A stretch of DNA of 64,000 nt from Marinomonas fungiae (GCF_001418205.1 NZ_LIQF01000011.1:1-64000), one strand, 5' to 3'; positions 55,234-64,000 are shown, counted from the stretch's first letter. Notes: a model not told the origin generated them from the sequence alone. Numbers and translations: made by a program.

Positions 55234-56649
55234 ATGACAAATGATAAGACTCAATTTCGCTTTCGACACACAGTAGGTGAACGGACATTTGGCTTTAAAA
55301 GCCTAGCGGAGTTGATGGCTAAAGCGACCCCAGCCCGCTCAGGAGATCGCCTGGCAGGCGTTGCTGCAGAGACCGCAGAACAACGCGCCATTGCTCAGAT
55401 GACGCTGGCGGATGTACCGCTGAAACTGTTTTTAGAAGAAGTACTAGTCCCCTATGAAGACGATGAAATCACTCGTCTCATCATTGATGAACACGACAAA
55501 CTAGCCTTTGCACCGATCTCACATCTGACGGTAGGTGGCTTTCGTGATTGGTTGCTGAGTGATATGGCACCCCCCGCGATGCTGGAAAAAGTCCGCGCGG
55601 GTATCACCCCAGAAATGGCCGCCGCGGTAAGTAAAATCATGCGCAATCAAGACCTAATCTTGGTGGGCAAAAAGTGTCATGTGAAAACCGCATTTCGTAA
55701 CACCATCGGTTTGCCTGGGCATTTATCAACGCGCTTGCAGCCGAACCACCCAACCGATGACTTAACCGGCATTGCCGCCAGCATTTTAGATGGCCTGATG
55801 TACGCCAATGGCGATGCAGTGATTGGTATTAACCCAGCCACGGACAATGTCGCGCAAGCCTGCCGCCTGATGAAAATGATGGATGAAGTGATCCAGCATT
55901 ACGACATACCGACACAGTCCTGTGTCCTTACCCATGTGACCAACACCATTGAATGCATCGAGCAAGGCGCACCGGTGGATTTAGTCTTCCAGTCCATTGG
56001 CGGCACTCAAGCCACCAACGACAGCTTTGGTTTCAACCTAGCAACCTTAGCTGAAGCTCGCGACGCAGCGTTATCTCTGAAACGCGGCACAGTAGGCGAC
56101 AACGTTATGTATTTTGAGACGGGCCAAGGTAGCGCCCTGTCCGCCAACGCCCACCACAATATCGACCAGCAGACCTGTGAGGCACGCGCCTATGCGGTGG
56201 CACGCAAATTCAAACCATTGCTTGTCAATACCGTCGTTGGCTTTATCGGGCCTGAATACTTATTCGATGGTAAAGAAATCACCCGTGCAGGGCTAGAAGA
56301 TCATTTCTGCGCCAAGTTACTAGGCCTGCCAATGGGTTGCGATGTCTGCTACACCAACCATGCTCAAGCAGACCAAAACGATATGGACAACTTAATGACC
56401 CTGCTTGCGGTCGCAGGCTGTACCTTCATCATGGGCATTCCTGGTTCCGATGACATCATGCTCAATTACCAAACCACCTCGTTCCATGATGCCATGTATG
56501 TGCGTCAAGCATTGGGTCTAAAGCCTGCACCTGAGTTTGATCAATGGCTTAAGCACAGCAATATTTTCAACGACGATCAATTCACTTTGAATCATCAGAT
56601 TCCATCGGCATTTGAAAAATCACTCAAGCGTATATTGGGAGGTCACTAA
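55234..56649 (+). CDS. eutB: Ethanolamine ammonia-lyase large subunit
   Basis: A 471-residue catalytic subunit of the adenosylcobalamin-dependent enzyme that splits ethanolamine to acetaldehyde and ammonia. Typical parts are FGFKSLAELMAKATPARSGDRLAGVAA (about 19-45), GLPGHLSTRLQPNHPTDDLTGIAAS (about 158-182), VIGINPATDN and FETGQGSALSANAHHNIDQQTCEARAYAVA. EutC follows after one base. No carboxysome-like shell genes are visible. Confidence 0.96.
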   Translation: MTNDKTQFRFRHTVGERTFGFKSLAELMAKATPARSGDRLAGVAAETAEQRAIAQMTLADVPLKLFLEEVLVPYEDDEITRLIIDEHDKLAFAPISHLTVGGFRDWLLSDMAPPAMLEKVRAGITPEMAAAVSKIMRNQDLILVGKKCHVKTAFRNTIGLPGHLSTRLQPNHPTDDLTGIAASILDGLMYANGDAVIGINPATDNVAQACRLMKMMDEVIQHYDIPTQSCVLTHVTNTIECIEQGAPVDLVFQSIGGTQATNDSFGFNLATLAEARDAALSLKRGTVGDNVMYFETGQGSALSANAHHNIDQQTCEARAYAVARKFKPLLVNTVVGFIGPEYLFDGKEITRAGLEDHFCAKLLGLPMGCDVCYTNHAQADQNDMDNLMTLLAVAGCTFIMGIPGSDDIMLNYQTTSFHDAMYVRQALGLKPAPEFDQWLKHSNIFNDDQFTLNHQIPSAFEKSLKRILGGH

Positions 56650-56650
56650 C

Positions 56651-57499
56651 ATGAAACGTGTTTTCCCTACTCATCCCACCAACGATCCGGTGATCGAAAA
56701 CCCTTGGCAGCGTTTGCGCGAGTTTACCGATGCACGCATCGGCCTTGGGCGCGCGGGTGTCAGTGTACCGACAAAGCACCTCTTGGCCTTTCAGTTAGCC
56801 CACGCGCAAGCGATTGATGCAGTGCACACTCCGCTCAATATAGATGGACTCATTGAGAATCTAGTGTCTCAGAGTTGGTGTCCCAAAGGCCAACCACTAC
56901 GTTTACATAGCCGTGCAGAACATCGCGATATGTATCTGCAGCGTCCGGATTACGGTCGTCTCCTAAATAAAGCCTCAGAGCAAATCCTAGAGGATCACGC
57001 TTACCTATGTGATGACAAATACGATCTGGCGTTCGTTATTGTTGATGGTCTATCGGCGTTAGCCATTGAAGAGAACATAGCGCCCTTCTTAGGCGAACTG
57101 ATTCCAGCACTGACCAGTGGCCCAGAGCCTTGGCGTATCGCTCCGCTTTGCTTTGTCGAGCAAGGGCGCGTTGCCATTGGCGATCATATTGGCCAACTAC
57201 TGAACGCAAAATGCGTGGTAGTGCTAGTCGGTGAGCGTCCAGGACTGAGTTCTCCTGACAGTATGGGGTTGTACCTTACTTGGGGCCCAAAAGTTGGCAA
57301 GACCGACGCCTATCGTAACTGCATTTCCAATATCCGCCCAGCCGGATTGAACTACCCCGAAGCCGGCCGCAAAGCACGCTATTTGCTCAATGAAGCACGT
57401 ACCAAGCAGCTGTCTGGGGTGCAATTAAAAGACCGTACCGATGAGACGGCGCTCGAGCACGACAACGATAACCACAATTTTTTGATTTCAAAGAAGTAG
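56651..57499 (+). CDS. eutC: Ethanolamine ammonia-lyase small subunit
   Basis: A 282-residue B12-binding subunit of ethanolamine ammonia-lyase. ATG 56651 (MKRVFPTHP) is preceded by GGGAGG at 8 bp and starts 2 bp after the eutB stop; an upstream in-frame start at 56612 lies within eutB. Seen are FTDARIGLGRAGVSVPTKHLLAFQLAHAQAIDAVH (about 23-57), FVIVDGLSALAIEENI and the late CISNIRPAGLNYPEAGRKARYLLNEAR. Neither an EutC signal for microcompartments nor shell genes are seen. Confidence 0.95.
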   Translation: MKRVFPTHPTNDPVIENPWQRLREFTDARIGLGRAGVSVPTKHLLAFQLAHAQAIDAVHTPLNIDGLIENLVSQSWCPKGQPLRLHSRAEHRDMYLQRPDYGRLLNKASEQILEDHAYLCDDKYDLAFVIVDGLSALAIEENIAPFLGELIPALTSGPEPWRIAPLCFVEQGRVAIGDHIGQLLNAKCVVVLVGERPGLSSPDSMGLYLTWGPKVGKTDAYRNCISNIRPAGLNYPEAGRKARYLLNEARTKQLSGVQLKDRTDETALEHDNDNHNFLISKK

Positions 57500-57537
57500 T
57501 CGAACTACCCACTATCACAGACACATGAGGAACACAC

Positions 57538-58944
57538 ATGGCTGAACAAATGGATCAAGAGTATCTGGCAAAACGCCAGCTCAAACGCGGCACCGCAGGC
57601 TGGCTTTTGCTAGCAGGACTCGGTGTCTCCTATGTTATTTCTGGCGACTTCGCCGGCTGGAACTTCGGTATTGGCGAAGCGGGCTGGGGCGGCTTTGCCA
57701 TTGCGGCAGTTCTCATGGGTATTATGTACCTGACACTGGTGCTGTCCCTGGCAGAAATGTCAGCTTCCATTCCTACGGCAGGAGGAGGCTACAGCTTTGC
57801 TCGTCAAGCCATGGGCCCTGTAGGTGGTTATATGACAGGGCTTGCGGTCTTAATCGAATACGCCCTTGCGCCAGCGGCCATCGTAATTTTCATTGGCTCT
57901 GCGGTAGAAGAGTTGCTCGGTTTTAATGGCCCGGTGGTCTATGCCCTATTCTACTTGGTGTTTATCGGCATTCACTTAGCGGGAGTAGGTGAAGCTCTTA
58001 AAGTGATGATGGTGATTTCTGGTCTAGCGGTCGTCGCCATCCTAGGTACAGCTGTTGCTCTGATCGGCGACTTCGATGCTGCTCGCCTATTTGATATTGC
58101 CCCAACCGATGCAGCAGGCGCCTCTGAATTCATGCCATTTGGTTGGTACGGCGTGTGGGCAGCGCTGCCATTTGCGATGTGGTTATTCCTTGCAGTAGAA
58201 GGTGTACCGTTAGCCGCAGAAGAAGCGAAGAATCCAGCCAAAGATGTACCAAAAGGTATTATTGGTGCGATGATTTTCCTTCTGTTCACCGCAACGTTAG
58301 TGGTATTCCTCTTGGCGGGTGTAACCGGTGCTGAAGCGATTGGCGGCAGTGCCGTGCCATTGGTTGATGCGCTAAATGTAGCAGGCAAACCGACCCTTGC
58401 GACGCTCGTCAACGTGCTCGCTTTAGCCGGCTTAATCGCATCATTTTTCTCCATTATTTACGGTTACAGTCGCTTGGTGTTTGCCTTATCTCGTGCGGGC
58501 TATTTACCCAAGGGTCTGTCACTTACCAATGAACGCAAAGTACCAGCGCGCGCGCTGATCGTGCCAGGTGTGTTTGGTTTCTTGGCGTCGCTAACGGGTG
58601 AAGGGGATCTGATGCTAGGTATGGCCGTGGTCGGTGCGACGGTTTCCTACGCACTGATGGCTCTAAGTCATATTTTGCTACGCGTGAAGCAGCCAGAACT
58701 GGAACGCCCCTACAAAACACCGGGCGGTGTGGTCACATCTGGGATCGCTTTGGTGCTGTCGATCGTAGCGCTAACGGGGGTCTACGCCTACGACCCACGC
58801 GCTTTTATGTACACACTAGCCTTGTTTGTCATTGGTGCCGCGTACTTCTTCTTGTACAGCAAAAACCGTCTGGTGGCGAAAACGCCGGAAGAAGAATTCA
58901 ATATGCTGGCGCAAGCTGAGGCCGACTTAACCACCCAACCTTAA
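57538..58944 (+). CDS. eat: Ethanolamine permease
   Basis: A 468-residue APC-superfamily transporter of about twelve hydrophobic segments. Its N-terminal GVSYVISGDFAGWNFGIGEAGWGGFAIAAVLMG (about 30-62) and EMSASIPTAGGGYSFARQAMGPVGGYMTG (about 74-102) match the ethanolamine permease group often encoded next to eutBC in pseudomonads. It supplies substrate to EutBC. GAGG precedes the ATG. A terminator follows. Confidence 0.93.
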   Translation: MAEQMDQEYLAKRQLKRGTAGWLLLAGLGVSYVISGDFAGWNFGIGEAGWGGFAIAAVLMGIMYLTLVLSLAEMSASIPTAGGGYSFARQAMGPVGGYMTGLAVLIEYALAPAAIVIFIGSAVEELLGFNGPVVYALFYLVFIGIHLAGVGEALKVMMVISGLAVVAILGTAVALIGDFDAARLFDIAPTDAAGASEFMPFGWYGVWAALPFAMWLFLAVEGVPLAAEEAKNPAKDVPKGIIGAMIFLLFTATLVVFLLAGVTGAEAIGGSAVPLVDALNVAGKPTLATLVNVLALAGLIASFFSIIYGYSRLVFALSRAGYLPKGLSLTNERKVPARALIVPGVFGFLASLTGEGDLMLGMAVVGATVSYALMALSHILLRVKQPELERPYKTPGGVVTSGIALVLSIVALTGVYAYDPRAFMYTLALFVIGAAYFFLYSKNRLVAKTPEEEFNMLAQAEADLTTQP

Positions 58945-59002
58945 GGTAGCCGTTTGTCTGAACTTTAACTTCGTCTCGATCTGAGACGCTTTCCCACCTA
59001 GG

Positions 59003-59040
59003 GCGCCCCTCACAGTTTTACTGGGTTGGGCGCTTTTTTT
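59003..59040. terminator. Terminator after eat, overlapping the convergent gene end
   Basis: GCGCCC (59003-59008) and GGGCGC (59028-59033), with inner AGT/ACT pairing, followed by seven Ts. It ends the eut transcript and overlaps the last codons of the desaturase-like gene that stops at 59018. Confidence 0.75.
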
Positions 59041-60028
59041 GCCTTAATGTTTTATACAATAATCGTCCGACGCATGATGCCTTCAACTTAAGCAAGGTTA
59101 AACAGTCTTTAAAGGGTTGCAACCACTGGCCCAGAAAATTCATCTCATCAATCGCTTGGTGTGTACCGTATTCAATCCGCTGATCATCGTGACCTACATG
59201 CCAGCTGCCAAATAGGCGATCCCAAACGGCTAAGGTCACGCCAAAGTTACGATCATAATGCTGCCGTGCAACAGAATGATGCACCTGATGTTGTGCAGGA
59301 GAAATCAGCCACTTTTCTAGACGAGGACCGTAACTCAGCGCCACCCCAGAGTGACGCAAGTTAGCACCGAGCACATTGAACACAAAGGTCGTCACCAGTA
59401 CACCAAATATTTGCCATAGGCTAACTTGATTGGGAAACGCTACTAAGAACAAGCTAATGACCAAACTCTGCGCCGCCATAGAGCGCAAGAAGAACAGTAA
59501 TCCTTCCACCGGATGTGTGCGAAATACCGTAAACGGTGTCAGTACCTTAGCGCTGTGATGCACTTGATGAAAGGCCCATAGCCAAGGCGACTTGTGCATC
59601 GCCCAATGCACGATAAAACGAGAGAAATCATCGACCAAGAAATAACACAGGGTAAACAGCCCCATGACTAAAGCTGTGGGCCAGCCGAGCTGCAGGTCAC
59701 TAAAACCTTGCTCTTGCCAAAAGAAATAAAGCCAGCTAATCCAAATCGCTTGGGTTAGTCCTTTCGGGATAAGTATGGCTAACAGCAAACGGTTCGCCAG
59801 CCATAATTGATAATCGGTACGAGCGGAGCGGTGCCACCAGATACGCCATGACAAATAAGGCTTTAAGCGCGTCCAGCCCTGCACACCGTACCTCAGAGTC
59901 AGCACTAGCCAAGCAAAGACTAACCCTGCGAACAAATAAAAGACGGAAACGCGTTTTGACGCATCCAATAAAGACGAGCCAGCTTGCGCCAGCTCGTCCC
60001 CTAACCAAATGACAAAGTTTTCAATCAT
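59018..60028 (-). CDS. Sterol desaturase/fatty acid hydroxylase superfamily membrane protein
   Basis: A 336-residue integral membrane di-iron protein. The eight-His pattern of the superfamily is seen: HWAMHKSPWLWAFHQVHHSA (about 139-158) followed by RTHPVE and, later, HQVHHS in the segment PAQHQVHHSVARQHYDRNFG. Four to six hydrophobic segments are present. Substrate unknown (lipid or carotenoid-type). It lies 17 bp after the DUF4856 gene, under probable Fur control. Confidence 0.88.
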   Translation of the reverse strand: MIENFVIWLGDELAQAGSSLLDASKRVSVFYLFAGLVFAWLVLTLRYGVQGWTRLKPYLSWRIWWHRSARTDYQLWLANRLLLAILIPKGLTQAIWISWLYFFWQEQGFSDLQLGWPTALVMGLFTLCYFLVDDFSRFIVHWAMHKSPWLWAFHQVHHSAKVLTPFTVFRTHPVEGLLFFLRSMAAQSLVISLFLVAFPNQVSLWQIFGVLVTTFVFNVLGANLRHSGVALSYGPRLEKWLISPAQHQVHHSVARQHYDRNFGVTLAVWDRLFGSWHVGHDDQRIEYGTHQAIDEMNFLGQWLQPFKDCLTLLKLKASCVGRLLYKTLRQKKRPTQ

Positions 60029-60045
60029 TGTCTAATCGGAGCGTA

Positions 60046-61416
60046 TTAATCGTTTTCAGCGCTCTTACCTGCGGCATCGATCTGCTTTAGCACATCGCTC
60101 ATACCGCCGGTTTTATCTTCTAATTTGGCTTTCAATTCAAACTGCTGCGCCAATAAGTTCTGCACTTTTAGCATGTTTAGCTTGTATTCTTGCATGCTGC
60201 CTGCAGACGCTTGGACAAACTCACCTTTACCATTTTGTGCCACAACCTGAGCATCGCCGAACAATACTGGACTAAAGCCGATTAGACGATCAAGGTTTGC
60301 TTGCGCTTTGCCTAGGTCTCGACCGGCCGCTTCCAACGCCAAAGCGAAGCCTTTTAGCTCACCCCAGTGTTTCACGTAGTTACGGAATGACTTGCTCACG
60401 TCGCCGTGAGCTTCCTCAACTGCAGCAATTTTCTCTAGGTCAGAGTAAACACTGCCAGCGTATTTGAATGCTGCCTCAGCGATCACTTGCTGCCAAGCCG
60501 TCGCAATCGTTGCTGCGTAGCCTTTTAGCTCAGTGCGTTGCTCATCAGTAAGACGCTCGCCCTTGGCATCCGCAATTAACTGACGGCCATCGACAAACGC
60601 TTGCATGATGGTGTGGAAGTAATTGGTGCCCGCACTGGCATCAATGCTTGCCGCATAGTAAGCGTGCGCAAAGGCCATTTCAGACTTCAGGTCGACCACG
60701 CCATCGCCATTGGCATCGGCCTTAGCGAAGTATTCTGGGTTTTGCTTAGTAATTTGTACCACTTCTTCTGCGGTCAATTCCAAACCGTGAGCAGGCGCAC
60801 CGAAGTAGCCAAAGGCTTCATCCCACACGTGCTCTTTGCCTGTGTACGGTACACCCTCTTTGTAGGCTTCATTGTTTGGGTGCTGATCCGCTTCTAGTTT
60901 CTCTTCTAGATAGTGGTTGACCGCTTTGTTGTAGAACACTGCCCCCATGGCAAACTTAGACACTAGTTGAACGTAGTCATAACCGTTTACAGGGTCATAG
61001 CCTTGCTTGCTGTCTGCGGCCAATTCCACCAATTGCTTTAGCAGTTCTTGACCTGTTGGGTTGCCTGGCCAGCCAGTGATGACACCGTCGTAGGCGCTTG
61101 AGAGCAGATCTTTGCCTTTGGACAATTCATCGATACTAGACTGCTTGATGGCAAAACCATCCTTGCTTACTGGGTCTAACAGCTTACGCCCCTCTTCCGT
61201 GCCAGACAGATATTGCAGCATGGCCGCTTCATCACCTTGGCTCACCATTTTCTTCAAGGAGTTATGTAGCGCATGGCGAGCGATTTGCCCCGAATAAGAA
61301 ACGGATGACGTTGCCTCACCTTGGTAGCCTTTTAAGGTCACATCAAATTCGTAAGATGTGGCCCCTGCCTGCATCGCACCAGCAGCGACGATCATCGCAA
61401 GTAGGCTTTTTTTCAT
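60046..61416 (-). CDS. DUF4856 domain-containing periplasmic/outer-membrane protein
   Basis: A 456-residue exported protein with a signal peptide (MKKSLLAMIVAAGAMQAGA|TSYEF). It is largely helical. Residues about 230-250 contain an EF-hand-like Ca2+ loop (DANGDGVVDLKSEM). The overall pattern (YSGQIARHALHNSLKKM; GWPGNPTGQELL; VWDEAFGYFGAP) matches DUF4856, a family found with iron-uptake genes and distantly like imelysin peptidase-like proteins. The metal or ligand is unknown. Upstream Fur-like sites suggest expression in iron limitation. The desaturase-like gene follows in the same transcript. Confidence 0.8.
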   Translation of the reverse strand: MKKSLLAMIVAAGAMQAGATSYEFDVTLKGYQGEATSSVSYSGQIARHALHNSLKKMVSQGDEAAMLQYLSGTEEGRKLLDPVSKDGFAIKQSSIDELSKGKDLLSSAYDGVITGWPGNPTGQELLKQLVELAADSKQGYDPVNGYDYVQLVSKFAMGAVFYNKAVNHYLEEKLEADQHPNNEAYKEGVPYTGKEHVWDEAFGYFGAPAHGLELTAEEVVQITKQNPEYFAKADANGDGVVDLKSEMAFAHAYYAASIDASAGTNYFHTIMQAFVDGRQLIADAKGERLTDEQRTELKGYAATIATAWQQVIAEAAFKYAGSVYSDLEKIAAVEEAHGDVSKSFRNYVKHWGELKGFALALEAAGRDLGKAQANLDRLIGFSPVLFGDAQVVAQNGKGEFVQASAGSMQEYKLNMLKVQNLLAQQFELKAKLEDKTGGMSDVLKQIDAAGKSAEND

Positions 61417-61444
61417 TGTTATACCCCTTCAAGTTAAGATAGTT

Positions 61445-61521
61445 GACATTATCAATCGCATTAGAAAACCCTAATTTAAGGAGAAAATAACAATTATAAG
61501 AACCATTATCAATATCATATC
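61445..61521 (-). promoter_or_regulatory. Fur-box-like sites upstream of DUF4856 gene
   Basis: Two sequences resemble Fur boxes: GACATTATCAATCGCATTAG (61445-61464) and AATTATAAGAACCATTATCAATATC-type sequence (61492-61516), with ATTATCAAT cores spaced about 60 bp apart. They lie 28 to 100 bp upstream of the start. Matches are moderate, weaker than at fhuC. Confidence 0.6.
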
Positions 61522-61650
61522 TAAGCAAAAGTAACTTCATCCTACCTAACACTGGATATATGAATAAATGAACTTATAATTGTGTCACTTTTTTATAGAT
61601 AGACCGTGTTCAGCGGCCCCCATATCAACACACAGCGGTTCGGAGCAATC

Positions 61651-62640
61651 ATGAAAAAACTCATCCTAAGTGCCTTTGCAGGCTTAGCCCTTTCTTCCAT
61701 GGCGATGGCTGATTACCCTAATAAAGATATCCAAGGCATCATCCAGTGGGGGGCTGGCGGCTCTACCGATACCGTCATGCGTTCTGTCGCGCCTCATGCA
61801 GAAAAAGTACTCGGTGCTGATATCATCCTGACTAACCGTCCTGGAGGTGTCGGCGCGATTGCAACCAAGTTTGTGAATGCTAAAAAAGCCGATGGCTACA
61901 CGCTATTGATGGGGGCCGAAAACCCGCAAATGTACAAGGTGCTGGGCCTAGCTGATATTGACTACAGCGACATGATCCCGATTAACGTGATGGCACGTGG
62001 TATTCCTATGTTGGTGGCGCAAAATGACGCTCCGTTTAATACCATGCAGGAAATGATTGACTACATTAAGGCCAATCCTGGCACGGTAAAAGTGGGATCA
62101 ACTGGCCAAGGCGGTCTAGCCTCTATTGTGATGGCGATGATCGAGTCTGAAGTGGATTTAGACGTTACCACGGTTCCTTACAACGGTGACGGCCCAGCTC
62201 TGACCGCTCTTCAGGGGGGCGCAATTGATGTGATGCCTGCGGTACTGGGTGCAGCTGTCCAACACATTAAAGCTGGCCGCATGAAAGCGATTACCTTAGT
62301 CGACAACCAGCAAAACGCCGTATTACCTGAAGTAGCTCCGATTACAGAGACCTTACCTAGCCTTGAAAAATACTTACCTTACGGCCCGTTCTTTGGTGTG
62401 TTCGTAAAACAAGGCACGCCAGACGATGCGGTAGCTAAACTAACCGAAGCCTTTGCTACGGGTGCTGAAGCAGAAGATTTCAAAGCCCTAATGGAAACTC
62501 GTGGTTACGGCATTATGAACCTTTCTGGTCAACCTGCGGTGGACTTTTTGGATAACTACCGCTCAGTTTCCTCTTGGTTAGTGCACGATGCAGGCTTTGC
62601 AAAACACTCTCCTGAAGAGTTCAACATTCCGCGCCCATAA
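61651..62640 (+). CDS. tctC: Tripartite tricarboxylate transporter, periplasmic binding protein
   Basis: A 329-residue BUG/TctC-type binding protein. Start ATG 61651 (MKKLILSAFAGLALSSMAMA|DYPNK), preceded by GGAG at 5 bp; the signal peptide is clear. The family motif PGGVGAIATKFVNAKKADGYTLLMG and a later KVGSTGQGGLASIVM are seen, with YGPFFGVFVKQGTPDDAV near the C-terminus. It captures a carboxylate for the TctAB permease encoded next. The substrate is unknown. A strong hairpin follows. Confidence 0.93.
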   Translation: MKKLILSAFAGLALSSMAMADYPNKDIQGIIQWGAGGSTDTVMRSVAPHAEKVLGADIILTNRPGGVGAIATKFVNAKKADGYTLLMGAENPQMYKVLGLADIDYSDMIPINVMARGIPMLVAQNDAPFNTMQEMIDYIKANPGTVKVGSTGQGGLASIVMAMIESEVDLDVTTVPYNGDGPALTALQGGAIDVMPAVLGAAVQHIKAGRMKAITLVDNQQNAVLPEVAPITETLPSLEKYLPYGPFFGVFVKQGTPDDAVAKLTEAFATGAEAEDFKALMETRGYGIMNLSGQPAVDFLDNYRSVSSWLVHDAGFAKHSPEEFNIPRP

Positions 62641-62662
62641 TCAAATCGATTACCTTGCCACA

Positions 62663-62690
62663 GGCGCGCTAGGCTCAAGACTAGCGCGCC
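62663..62690 (+). terminator. Hairpin between tctC and tctB
   Basis: GGCGCGCTAG (62663-62672), 8-nt loop, CTAGCGCGCC (62681-62690), followed by TTATTT. A perfect, GC-rich 10-bp stem in the gap between binding-protein and permease genes. It may partially terminate or protect the tctC mRNA so that binding protein is in excess. Confidence 0.75.
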
Positions 62691-62710
62691 TTATTTAACG
62701 GAGAAACCCC

Positions 62711-63220
62711 ATGTCTAGCCAGACCACTCGCTACCCCGGCGAAAGGCTGTTTAGTTTTCTACTGGTCGTTTTCAGCATCTTCTTGTTATGGCGCGCTTAC
62801 CTTATCTCTGGTTTTAGTGACCTTAGTTCTCCTGGCGCGGTTCCCATGGGCGCCAGCGCGATGATGGTAATCAGCGCCTGCATTGCCTTTACTCAAACAC
62901 TCAAGCAGCCTCCTGTCGAGGGAGGGCGTTTTTTTTATCACTGCTTACCAATGGTGGTAGGCTTTATGATGGCTATGGTCATCATTTATGCGGTGTTGCT
63001 AGAGCAATTAGGCTTCATTATTGCCTCACTGCTGTTTTTATTTATCACGTTGCGAACCTTATCCCAGCGCTCAGCATTGTGGTCATTAGGACTTGCCGTG
63101 ATCAGCTTGGCGATCATTTACATCATCTTTCGTTTGATTTTCCAAATTGTACTGCCAGAAGGCGTAGTGCCTGAACGTGAAATTTTGGCCGTGGTTAGTC
63201 GTTTGTGGGAGGATGCTTGA
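62711..63220 (+). CDS. tctB: Tripartite tricarboxylate transporter, small membrane subunit
   Basis: A 169-residue integral membrane protein with four hydrophobic segments (about 10-30, 45-60, 77-98 and 104-150), as usual for TctB. Its sequence is little conserved; assignment rests on size, topology and position between tctC and tctA. Its stop codon overlaps the tctA start (TGATG). Confidence 0.9.
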   Translation: MSSQTTRYPGERLFSFLLVVFSIFLLWRAYLISGFSDLSSPGAVPMGASAMMVISACIAFTQTLKQPPVEGGRFFYHCLPMVVGFMMAMVIIYAVLLEQLGFIIASLLFLFITLRTLSQRSALWSLGLAVISLAIIYIIFRLIFQIVLPEGVVPEREILAVVSRLWEDA

Positions 63221-64000
63221 TGGAAGCCTTGAATTACTTTGCTCTCTCTTGGTTATCTCCTGAGCTGTTAGCGTTAACTGCATTAGGGACATTCTTGGGT
63301 ATTTATGTCGGCGCTATTCCGGGACTTTCGGTGACCATGGCGGTGTCGATTTTGATCTCGTTCACCTTTTCATGGGATGTGAATAATGCTCTGTGTTTAA
63401 TGGTCGGTATTTTTATGGGCGGCGTTTACGGGGGCTCCCGCACTGCGATCCTACTTAACATTCCCGGCGCGCCCTCCGCCATTGCCACGGCCCTGGACGG
63501 CTACCCACTAGCGAAAAAAGGACTCGCTGGCGAAGCCATCGGTTTATCGACAGTGATGTCAGTAATTGGTGGCTTTGTTGGCATTATTGTCTTAGCGCTA
63601 GCGGCACCCACTATTAGTGAGTTCGCCATTACCTTCCAACCGCGTGATTACTTGCTGTTAGCAATCCTCGGCTTAACCTTAGTGGGCTCTTTATCTTCCG
63701 GCAGCTTAGCTAAAGGTTTGTTTGCTGGCGCACTGGGGGTGTTAGTCGGCACAGTGGGACTTGACCCGTTAACAGCAGAAGAGCGCTTTACTTTTGGTGT
63801 GATCGAACTTTGGGATGGTATCAATGTCATTGCGGCCATGATCGGCTTGTTTGGGGTGTCTGAGGCATTGCATCAGTTGCATCATCTAGACAAGGCCATC
63901 ATCAAGCAGAAGATCACTCGCATCATTCCGCCTTGGGCGGACATCCGAAAATACTTTCCCTTGAGTCTGCAATCTTCATTCATTGGGGTGATCATCGGTG
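63220..64000 (+). CDS. tctA: Tripartite tricarboxylate transporter, large membrane subunit (partial)
   Basis: The first 260 codons of a TctA-type permease, cut by the window end (full proteins are about 500 residues). It begins MEALNYFALSWLSPELLALT, then GTFLGIYVGAIPGLSVTMAVSIL (the conserved PGLS segment) and GGVYGGSRTAILLNIPGAPSAIATALDGYPLAKKG, the typical TctA signature. The ATG overlaps the tctB stop codon. With tctC and tctB it makes a complete secondary tripartite importer. Confidence 0.95.
   Translation, partial: MEALNYFALSWLSPELLALTALGTFLGIYVGAIPGLSVTMAVSILISFTFSWDVNNALCLMVGIFMGGVYGGSRTAILLNIPGAPSAIATALDGYPLAKKGLAGEAIGLSTVMSVIGGFVGIIVLALAAPTISEFAITFQPRDYLLLAILGLTLVGSLSSGSLAKGLFAGALGVLVGTVGLDPLTAEERFTFGVIELWDGINVIAAMIGLFGVSEALHQLHHLDKAIIKQKITRIIPPWADIRKYFPLSLQSSFIGVIIG

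Overview
The window reads as a chromosomal segment of a marine gammaproteobacterium of the Oceanospirillales/Pseudomonas-related branch, most like Marinomonas (inferred from gene content, not from a search). Pointers are a Crc-type ExoIII homologue divergent from pyrE, an algH-ruvX-pyrR-pyrB-pyrC' block with an inactive dihydroorotase, slmA, tandem tRNA-Phe genes, a Fur-controlled hydroxamate-siderophore locus and several marine-type transporters (BMP nucleoside ABC, AGCS, TTT). Coding density is high, most genes are housekeeping, and no IS element, prophage or CRISPR array is visible.

Layout. 1-600: 5' end of a 16S rRNA gene (minus strand) with its leader (boxB/boxA/boxC) and promoter. 619-5319: BMP-family nucleoside-type ABC importer, with a strong hairpin terminator after the binding-protein gene. 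5539-6865: mutM, rpmG, rpmB. 7047-8515: a small AT-rich accessory island with a Tlde1-like (DUF2778) L,D-transpeptidase-fold toxin, an overlapping two-TM candidate immunity gene and an unknown membrane protein. 8551-14446: radC, coaBC-dut, argB, slmA, pyrE and crc. 14513-17076: hexose-6-phosphate mutarotase and a retropepsin-like protease/RimK fusion.

17155-27098 is a six-gene, same-strand signalling block: MASE1-CHASE hybrid histidine kinase, degenerate periplasmic 5'-nucleotidase, membrane diguanylate cyclase, GAK-type CofD-like protein, REC-CheC protein and PAS-GGDEF cyclase. It is the best candidate here for an undescribed system. Two identical tRNA-Phe genes follow. 27671-39708 holds trmL, a K+ channel, ferredoxin, coaD, yggT, proC, yggS, a degenerate-GGDEF protein, the pyrimidine genes, ruvX, algH, a 2OG-Fe(II) oxygenase and a TSUP exporter.

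39879-47261: adhP, a periplasmic solute-binding protein, glgP, a DODA-type dioxygenase and an AGCS symporter. 47348-53894: iron locus (FMN-binding protein, fhuCDB, TonB receptor) with Fur-box-like sites in both promoter regions. 54045-58944: AraC regulator and eutB-eutC-eat for ethanolamine use without microcompartment genes. 59018-61416: DUF4856 protein plus membrane sterol-desaturase-type hydroxylase, preceded by Fur-like sites. 61651-64000: tctC-tctB-tctA, the last cut by the window end.

Starts were moved downstream of the longest ORF where a Shine-Dalgarno sequence or family N-terminus demanded it (ABC ATPase, mutM, radC, argB, pyrE, algH, AGCS, TonB receptor, AraC, eutC, tctC and others). 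All functional calls come from reading motifs in translations; none was checked by a search.
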